A stretch of DNA of 46,549 nucleotides from Oscillospiraceae bacterium (lineage in GTDB: Bacteria > Bacillota > Clostridia > Oscillospirales > Ruminococcaceae), in assembly GCA_029007035.1 (NCBI GenBank), contig JAQXHC010000030.1:1-46549 (forward strand). The letters are read 5' to 3'. Shown one piece after another: positions 41,444 to 46,549 of this stretch. The translations under genes and the position numbers were made by a program. The number at the start of each line of letters is the position of its first letter. Positions within the stretch are counted from its first letter, which is position 1. The notes under the pieces are model-generated. The model was not told the origin of the DNA. It made no database searches and worked only from the letters and a program-made list of their open reading frames with translations.

Positions 41444-41767
41444 TATATTTACCGGAAATAACGAACCGGAATGGTGTTGCGAGCTGCTTATTTTGCGGCA
41501 TATATTATTTTTGTTCTGATTTGCATATTCTCTTATATATTATAATAGTATTCAGCATAGTGTACTAATAAAGAAGACCTGTATAATGCGAAATGACAAA
41601 TTCTTCAAAAATGAATAAATTGTAGTCTTGCACAAAATAGCAATCTTTGTTGTGTGCGAAAGCAACAAAATTCGGACTTTTATTAGCAAAATATCAGCTA
41701 AATTTGTAATATCAATTTACTCAATTCATATTTAAATAAAATAATGTCGCGAATTGACGATTTTCTG
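41444..41767. other. AT-rich intergenic region without a supported gene
   Basis: The stretch contains a hydrophobic 24-codon ORF (41471-41545) without a ribosome binding site. It also holds a TTTGTTG/CAACAAA hairpin at 41646-41669. No promoter with good spacing is visible before 41768. I see no protein-coding gene longer than about 25 codons, and no tRNA. Confidence 0.55.
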
Positions 41768-41796
41768 TTGCATTTTTATGAATGATGTGATATAAT
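41768..41796 (+). promoter_or_regulatory. Upstream promoter of the pilus operon leader
   Basis: TTGCAT (41768-41773), a 17-nt spacer and TATAAT (41791-41796) with TGA before the -10. It would make a 260-nt leader ahead of pilC, or a separate small RNA. Confidence 0.75.
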
Positions 41797-41821
41797 ATTT
41801 CTATAAGATTGACAATGGTAA

Positions 41822-41896
41822 GTGTCGGTTTTTCCGATACAGTGCTTTTCGTCGGCAAATGATAGTGGAAAAGGAGGCTGCAAAAGGATGCCGATC
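41822..41896 (+). promoter_or_regulatory. Candidate structured leader (riboswitch- or attenuator-like)
   Basis: Two hairpins are visible: TGTCGG/CCGATA (41823-41839) and TCGGCA (41852-41857) with TGCCGA (41889-41894). The second hairpin encloses an AAAAGGAGG ribosome binding site and the start of a 16-codon ORF. The two stems share TCGG and CCGA sequences, so alternative pairing is possible. It does not match the c-di-GMP-I or c-di-GMP-II riboswitch patterns I know. Confidence 0.4.
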
Positions 41897-41938
41897 AATC
41901 GTTTTGATACAAATAGTATAATCTTTGGTAAATATTAA
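41888..41938 (+). CDS. 16-codon leader ORF
   Basis: ATG CCG ATC … TAA encodes MPINRFDTNSIIFGKY. AGGAGG lies 10 nt upstream. It sits in the transcribed leader between the two promoters of the pilus operon. The size is too small to judge by composition; it may be a leader peptide or chance. Confidence 0.3.
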   Translation: MPINRFDTNSIIFGKY

Positions 41939-41973
41939 TAAAAATCTTCTGATTATTTATGTCAAAAATACGA

Positions 41974-42002
41974 TTGAAAAGTTTCTTTTAAAATGTTATA
42001 AT
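41974..42002 (+). promoter_or_regulatory. Proximal promoter of the pilus operon
   Basis: TTGAAA (41974-41979), a 17-nt spacer and TATAAT (41997-42002) lie about 60 nt before pilC. Confidence 0.85.
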
Positions 42003-42062
42003 TGTTATTATTAAGCGACGAATTGTGACCGGTGTAATGCTATAAACTATGGAGGTGGTTTC

Positions 42063-43262
42063 ATGAAGAGTTATTCCTATATTGCCAAGGATGCAAAAGG
42101 CAAGCAGACTAAGGGTGTTATCATCGCTGAGAACGAAAGGGACTTTCAGGCGAAGATGAAAGAAAAAGGCCTTTTCTGCGAAGATTTCAAGGAAAGCGAT
42201 TCAAGTAATTCAAGATCAATCTACAAATTTTCAACCAAGGAGCTGACATTCGACTGTCGACAGCTCAGCTCAATGCTTAATTCGGGTCTTACCCTCGTTA
42301 AGTCGATCGATATTCTCTGCAAAGAGCAGGAAAAAGAAAAACCCAAGGCTATCTGGCAGGACATTTACGAGAATGTACAGAAAGGTGAGTCATTCTCGGA
42401 ATCCCTTAAAAATCACGAAGGCTCTTTTCCGGACTTCCTGATTTCGATGGTCGGCGCAGGCGAATCCAGTGGTTCGCTCGATGTTATCATGCAGCGAATG
42501 TCTGACCACTACGCAAAGGAAAATAAGCTGAAAAACACTGTGAAAAGTGCAATGGTCTACCCGATCATTCTGCTTGTTATCTGTCTTGTTGTAGTAATAT
42601 TCCTTTTCACTTTTATTATGCCTACATTCATTGATATGTATGAAGATCCTTCTACCATGCCGGCACTTACAAAAATGCTTGCTGCAGTCAGTGATTTCCT
42701 CAGATATAAATGGTATTGGCTTATTGGCATTGCAGTAGTATGTTTCATCGGATTTAAGTATGCAATGAAAACCCCGAATATAAGAGTGAAAATTGACCGG
42801 TTTATAATTAAAGGTCCTGGTTTTGGTCCTCTTGTTACAAAAATTTATACCGGACGTTTTGCGAGAACTCTTTCCTCTCTCTATTCAAGCGGTATTCCAA
42901 TGGTTGAATGTCTTGAAAGAGCTTCCGCTGTATTGGGTAACTCGTATATCGATGAGCGTTTCGTTGACGTTGTCGATGAAGTTAAGCAGGGTGAGTCATT
43001 GTCTGCTGCTATTACAAGAACTGAGGTTTTTGAACCGATGTTCTGCTCGGTAATCTATGTCGGTGAAGAGTCGGGTGCGCTTGACTCAATCCTTGAAAAG
43101 ACTGCGGATTACTACGAAGAGGAATCCGATTCGGCTGTACAGAGACTTGTAGGTATGCTTGAGCCGTTGCTCATGGTATTCCTTGGTATTATCATTGGTC
43201 TTGTAGTCTGCGGTATTTATCCCGCACTCTATGGTTCAATGGAGAGTATCGAAAACGAATAA
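42063..43262 (+). CDS. pilC: Type IV pilus inner-membrane platform protein PilC/GspF
   Basis: This 399-aa polytopic membrane protein has two T2SF repeats (about residues 60-185 and 260-385). Each has a cytoplasmic helical bundle followed by membrane helices, with clear segments AMVYPIILLVICLVVVIFLF, WYWLIGIAVVCFIGF and LLMVFLGIIIGLVVCGIYPAL. FIGAGESSG-like (SMVGAGESSGSLDVIM) and GEESGALDSILEK motifs are the family signatures. It forms the platform on which pilins are assembled. GGAGGTG lies before the ATG. pilB and pilT, the motor ATPase genes, are not upstream in this window. Confidence 0.95.
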   Translation: MKSYSYIAKDAKGKQTKGVIIAENERDFQAKMKEKGLFCEDFKESDSSNSRSIYKFSTKELTFDCRQLSSMLNSGLTLVKSIDILCKEQEKEKPKAIWQDIYENVQKGESFSESLKNHEGSFPDFLISMVGAGESSGSLDVIMQRMSDHYAKENKLKNTVKSAMVYPIILLVICLVVVIFLFTFIMPTFIDMYEDPSTMPALTKMLAAVSDFLRYKWYWLIGIAVVCFIGFKYAMKTPNIRVKIDRFIIKGPGFGPLVTKIYTGRFARTLSSLYSSGIPMVECLERASAVLGNSYIDERFVDVVDEVKQGESLSAAITRTEVFEPMFCSVIYVGEESGALDSILEKTADYYEEESDSAVQRLVGMLEPLLMVFLGIIIGLVVCGIYPALYGSMESIENE

Positions 43263-43284
43263 GACTGAAAGGTGGAAATAAAAG

Positions 43285-44907
43285 ATGCTTTCATTTGATA
43301 TAACTGATAGAAATATACGAATTGTTAAAGGCGTGGAGGGCAGCGGAAAAATCAAGATTTCCTCCGCCGCTACACTTAATCTTGAAGAGGAAGTTATCGT
43401 AAACGGTCACGTTAAAGATGTTCCCCGCGTAGCAACGCTCATCAATGGTATTCTCAAAAAGAACAGAATGGCTGATAAAGAGGCTATCGTAAGTATTTCA
43501 TCGAACCTGACTATCTTCAAGGAACTTAACGTTACCAAGTCAAAAGGTCAGGATTTTCAGAAGATCGTTAAGCAGCAGATGCTCGCAGAGCTTAATCTTG
43601 ACGATTCCTACAGCGTATCTTATATTATCGTAGGCGAGGCAACAGGTGAGTCCGAGGATGAAAAGATTTACAAGGTACTCGCTACTGCCTGCCCATATGA
43701 AATCGTAAACTGTTACAGAGATGTTTTCAAGATGCTTGGCATTTCACTTAAATCGGTAATGATCGGATGTAACTGTATCACAAAGGTTCTTCTTGCCGAT
43801 ACAAAGATCAAGTCGAAGATGCCGCTCCTTGCAGTTCAGATCGATAATAACTTCATCTCGCTCAACCTCTATGAGCAGGGACAGCTTTCTTTCTCACGTT
43901 TTGCTTCTATCGATGCAACCGACTACGGCAACTCTGCTGACTACGTTTTCGAGGCTGTAAACGAGAATATTTTCCGTATGCTGCAGTTCCATAAGAGCCG
44001 CAATACCGGAGAAACAATCGAAAACGTTGTGTTCTACGGTGATACTCACGATTATGTCAGACTTACCGATGAGCTTGAAAAGCTTGACCTTAACACAAGT
44101 CTGATTAATGTTCCCCCGCAGATTCACGGTCACGAAAATCTTGAATTTTCGCTGTATGCAAATGCTATCGGCGCTATGTTCAAGAGAAATAAGGAAATCG
44201 AAAAGATTAACCTTCTTGAAACTGACGGTATGACCGCTATCAAGAATAAGGTTAAATCAGAGGGCGGTTCTTCGGCAGTAATGCTTGCTGTTCTTGCGGC
44301 CTGTGCATTGGGTGTCGGCGGTACATACGGCTACTTCGTTTTGAAGGACAATAAAATCAACAAGCAGATTGAAGAATATGAGGCTGATATCAATTCGCCC
44401 GAGACAGCAGCGCAGCTTGATCTTCATGAAAAGCTCGTCAACATGAAAGCTAAGGTTGATAATTACATGGTTATCATTAATAATGCTCATGATGCATTGT
44501 ATTCACAGCCGGTTGTTCTCGGAAAGAAATATGATATGCTTGAGGATGTTGTTTCAAAGACTGCTGAAGAAAACAGCGTAACAAATGTTCAGATCGTTTC
44601 TCCTCAGTATAGCTCGGGTACATTTACATTCTCTGTCATCGGAGATGCTGTTGAAGATTATACACAGAAGCTTCCGGCTGCTTTCGTTGAAAATCTACTC
44701 AAGCAGGAAGATGTCGCGCGGGTTGAATATTCAAACTATGTTGTGAATGAAGAAAGCGGCGATGCTATTCCCGGAGAGGATGGATCGGTAATTGCCGGTA
44801 CTACCGAAAAGAAGGTAAGCTTCGACCTCACCGTTAAAATAAACGGCAGAGAAAGCGCATATCATGCTCCGGAAGAAAAAACAGAGCAGAAAGAGGAGGC
44901 TAACTAA
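43285..44907 (+). CDS. Fused PilM-PilN pilus assembly protein
   Basis: This 540-aa protein looks like PilM (residues 1 to about 315) joined to PilN. The first part is actin-like (MLSFDITDRNIRIVKG, then VSISSNLTIFKELNVTKSKG and LLAVQIDNNFISLNLYEQG). A single membrane helix follows (about 328-352, LAVLAACALGVGGTYGYFVL). A periplasmic-type coiled coil and a ferredoxin-like C-terminal domain (VEYSNYVVNEE) match PilN. In most systems these are two proteins that bind through a short PilN tail. The next gene, pilO, starts 2 nt after the stop. The Gly-rich and acidic C-terminus (EEKTEQKEEAN) is unusual. Confidence 0.85.
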   Translation: MLSFDITDRNIRIVKGVEGSGKIKISSAATLNLEEEVIVNGHVKDVPRVATLINGILKKNRMADKEAIVSISSNLTIFKELNVTKSKGQDFQKIVKQQMLAELNLDDSYSVSYIIVGEATGESEDEKIYKVLATACPYEIVNCYRDVFKMLGISLKSVMIGCNCITKVLLADTKIKSKMPLLAVQIDNNFISLNLYEQGQLSFSRFASIDATDYGNSADYVFEAVNENIFRMLQFHKSRNTGETIENVVFYGDTHDYVRLTDELEKLDLNTSLINVPPQIHGHENLEFSLYANAIGAMFKRNKEIEKINLLETDGMTAIKNKVKSEGGSSAVMLAVLAACALGVGGTYGYFVLKDNKINKQIEEYEADINSPETAAQLDLHEKLVNMKAKVDNYMVIINNAHDALYSQPVVLGKKYDMLEDVVSKTAEENSVTNVQIVSPQYSSGTFTFSVIGDAVEDYTQKLPAAFVENLLKQEDVARVEYSNYVVNEESGDAIPGEDGSVIAGTTEKKVSFDLTVKINGRESAYHAPEEKTEQKEEAN

Positions 44908-44909
44908 TC

Positions 44910-45662
44910 ATGAAACTGAATGCAAGAGATAAAGCAATTTTAATTGGCTTGGTTTGTGTAATTATTGTAATTGCAGGTATCTTCGGTCTTATTAAGCCAA
45001 AGATGGGCGACATTGAAACCGATGAAGCTAAGCTCAAGGAGGTCAAGGCTCAGTGGGAGCAGATCGAGGATAAAATCGCTGAAATTGAGCCTATGCAGAA
45101 AGAAATCAAGGATGATTACTCGGATGCTGTTAAGCTTTCCAATGATTTCGTTGATGAGTCACAGTTCTTTGATAAGGACGAAAACTTTATGACATATAAG
45201 CTTGATCAGTTCATGCAGCCATATATAAACGAGTGTGAGCTTGAAGCTTCAAGAATTGAGATTGGAACACATACTTCAAAAACTCTTTCATACTACTATT
45301 TTGAGCCTGACGTTTTAACAACCTCTATGTTCGACGCTGCTGATGTAAACGGTGACTACAGAGAGGAACTTAATGATAGAATGGAAGAAAGCAACAGCCT
45401 TTCACAGAGAAATGCCGAAGAAGTGATTGTAACACAGTTCGGACTCGCTGCAAAAGGCACAAAAGAAAACATCTGGAACTTCATGACAAAAATTAACAGT
45501 CTTAATACAGCTATCTTAATTGAATCAGTAAATATTGCAGACTATACATTCGGAGAAGCTAATCTGGAACCCGGTCAGGTTTCCGATAATAAATCCGATG
45601 TGACATTTGTTATTAATCTTTATTCAGTATTTGAAATGGACGAACCTGTTGTTGATGAATAA
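44910..45662 (+). CDS. PilO-like pilus alignment protein
   Basis: This 250-aa protein has a short cytoplasmic start, one membrane helix (residues 9-27, AILIGLVCVIIVIAGIFGL) and a long coiled coil (DEAKLKEVKAQWEQIEDKIA). A C-terminal ferredoxin-like domain follows (VTQFGLAAKGTKENIWNFM). That is the PilO architecture, and the position after PilM-PilN agrees. It would pair with the PilN half of the previous protein. AGGAGG lies inside the end of the preceding gene. No pilP or pilQ follows, which fits a Gram-positive envelope. Confidence 0.82.
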   Translation: MKLNARDKAILIGLVCVIIVIAGIFGLIKPKMGDIETDEAKLKEVKAQWEQIEDKIAEIEPMQKEIKDDYSDAVKLSNDFVDESQFFDKDENFMTYKLDQFMQPYINECELEASRIEIGTHTSKTLSYYYFEPDVLTTSMFDAADVNGDYREELNDRMEESNSLSQRNAEEVIVTQFGLAAKGTKENIWNFMTKINSLNTAILIESVNIADYTFGEANLEPGQVSDNKSDVTFVINLYSVFEMDEPVVDE

Positions 45663-45698
45663 TAAACCATTTATATAATGGAAAGGCGGTAGAGAAAA

Positions 45699-46549
45699 AT
45701 GAAAACAAATAAGAACAGAAAACTGAAAGGTTCGGTTCTGTTCACTGTTGTCAGTGTAATGTCTCTCCTAATTATATTCCTGACAGGTACTCTGGTGTTG
45801 GCGGCTTCAGCAAACAAAAGAGCGCATAGAACTTACTCAACTTCACAGGCTGAGTATACGGCTCGTGCTGCAATCGAGAGTTTTACAGCCGCTATGGAGC
45901 ACAATCCTGATATTGCCGGTGCAATTCAGAATCTTAACGGAACGATTTATCCGACCGTTGAACTCGGAACAACCGGAATGGGACATATTGGCTGCTATAT
46001 CACCGATGACAGTGGCAATAGTGTATACACCGAGGATAAAATTAAAATTGAAAAGCTTGATGATAAGTACAGTCAGTACTACTATACTCAGGCAGGCAGT
46101 TGGGAAAAGCTGGATACAATTAAAATCACCGCAACTGCAACTGTAGGCAAAGAAGAAAAATCGGTTACTGCCTACATCAGAAAGAAAGCTCCTAACGAGG
46201 TTAAGCCTAACCCGATTAAGGGACTTCAGACTGCCGGCGGAAATAACGTTGACGCAACAGAGGGTACGTATACAGGCGCTCTTGTTCTTGGCATAACCGA
46301 AACACCGGGTGACTTTAAAATCAATAACGGAACAAATACCCATACCGATTTTAATTTCATAAACGGCAATTTGGATATAAGCGGTAGCGGATTAAATATC
46401 TATATTGACAAAAACGTTGATGATAACGGAAATGCTGTAGGAACAGTTATTATGGGAGATCTCGGAATTCAGAATACATCTCTTGTAAGACTTAATTATA
46501 ATATGTCAGCTGATTTTACGCAGAATCAGGTTCCGTATCTTTATGTTGA
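45699..46549 (+). CDS. PilX-like minor pilin or pilus-associated protein (partial)
   Basis: The frame from ATG 45699 is open for 283 codons to the window end. A basic leader (MKTNKNRKLKG) and hydrophobic helix (SVLFTVVSVMSLLIIFLTGT) form a prepilin-like N-terminus with cleavage expected after the Gly. The Glu at +5 is absent, as in some minor pilins. The next segment (STSQAEYTARAAIESFTAAM) is typical of PilX-type proteins. The rest is a beta-rich domain with many Asn, Gly and Thr. AAAGGCGGT lies 8 nt before the start. The C-terminus is missing. Confidence 0.8.
   Translation, partial: MKTNKNRKLKGSVLFTVVSVMSLLIIFLTGTLVLAASANKRAHRTYSTSQAEYTARAAIESFTAAMEHNPDIAGAIQNLNGTIYPTVELGTTGMGHIGCYITDDSGNSVYTEDKIKIEKLDDKYSQYYYTQAGSWEKLDTIKITATATVGKEEKSVTAYIRKKAPNEVKPNPIKGLQTAGGNNVDATEGTYTGALVLGITETPGDFKINNGTNTHTDFNFINGNLDISGSGLNIYIDKNVDDNGNAVGTVIMGDLGIQNTSLVRLNYNMSADFTQNQVPYLYV

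Noticed and set aside
41471..41545. 24-codon hydrophobic ORF (MVLRAAYFAAYIIFVLICIF…), toxin-like
   Set aside because: There is no ribosome binding site, no promoter with correct spacing and no antisense RNA partner visible. Short hydrophobic frames arise readily in AT-rich DNA.
41803..41940. c-di-GMP riboswitch ahead of the pilus operon
   Set aside because: The conserved residues and tetraloop/receptor arrangement of the c-di-GMP-I and c-di-GMP-II classes are not present, so only an unnamed structured leader is reported.

Overview
The window looks like a chromosome segment of a low-to-mid GC gut or rumen Firmicute of the Ruminococcus type. Four signs point there: two proteins with type I dockerins (a GH9 endoglucanase and a leucine-rich-repeat protein), a GH94 phosphorylase next to a domain-permuted GH3 beta-glucosidase, consensus TTGACA-17-TATAAT promoters, and sporulation genes yabP/yabQ beside divIC. 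Species assignment is inference; no rRNA is present.

Layout. 1-5.7 kb: the tail of an unknown gene, then cytoplasmic cello-oligosaccharide enzymes (GH94, GH3). 5.7-6.2 kb: tRNA-Pro, tRNA-Thr and tRNA-Tyr. 6.2-11.3 kb: a pair of YcxB-like membrane proteins, the ribosome-associated GTPase TypA/BipA and three lipoproteins. 11.6-17.1 kb (minus strand): guaB on its own promoter, and an aroE-aroK-amidohydrolase-LRR/dockerin run. 17.2-20.7 kb (plus): an acidic lipoprotein, a PutP-type Na+/solute symporter and a 74-aa membrane protein. 20.7-27.9 kb (minus): a compact nine-gene phage-derived head/packaging cassette (small and large terminase, portal, capsid, protease-like, three small connector-type proteins, hub-like protein) bounded by strong hairpins, with no integrase, repressor, tail tube, tape measure or lysis genes. 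28-32 kb: an OmpR-type two-component system and a helical hypothetical protein. 32-35.5 kb (minus): secG, rnr and a lipoprotein. 35.6-37.2 kb: yabP-yabQ-divIC-S1 protein. 37.4-39.9 kb: the GH9-dockerin cellulase. 40.1-41.4 kb: a cation/proton antiporter broken by a one-base frameshift. 42-46.5 kb: a type IV pilus assembly operon (pilC, fused pilM-pilN, pilO, pilX-like) that runs off the window end.

How the genes fit together. The GH9 enzyme would be exported and docked to a cohesin scaffold, releasing cello-oligosaccharides outside the cell. GH94 and GH3 lack signal peptides and would split imported oligosaccharides inside. The type IV pilus genes fit an adherent, fibre-associated life, since pili take part in cellulose adhesion in Ruminococcus albus. 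The LRR-dockerin protein would be another scaffold- or surface-attached component.

The best candidate for an undescribed system is the 7-kb packaging cassette. Every gene is intact and tightly coupled with good ribosome binding sites, yet the set cannot make a complete phage. A domesticated capsid/packaging device, a gene-transfer-agent-like particle or a satellite are the competing readings. Secondary items are a family of short terminal-inverted-repeat elements in four intergenic regions, an in-frame amber codon just behind the strong ribosome binding site upstream of putP, and a structured leader with its own promoter ahead of the pilus operon.
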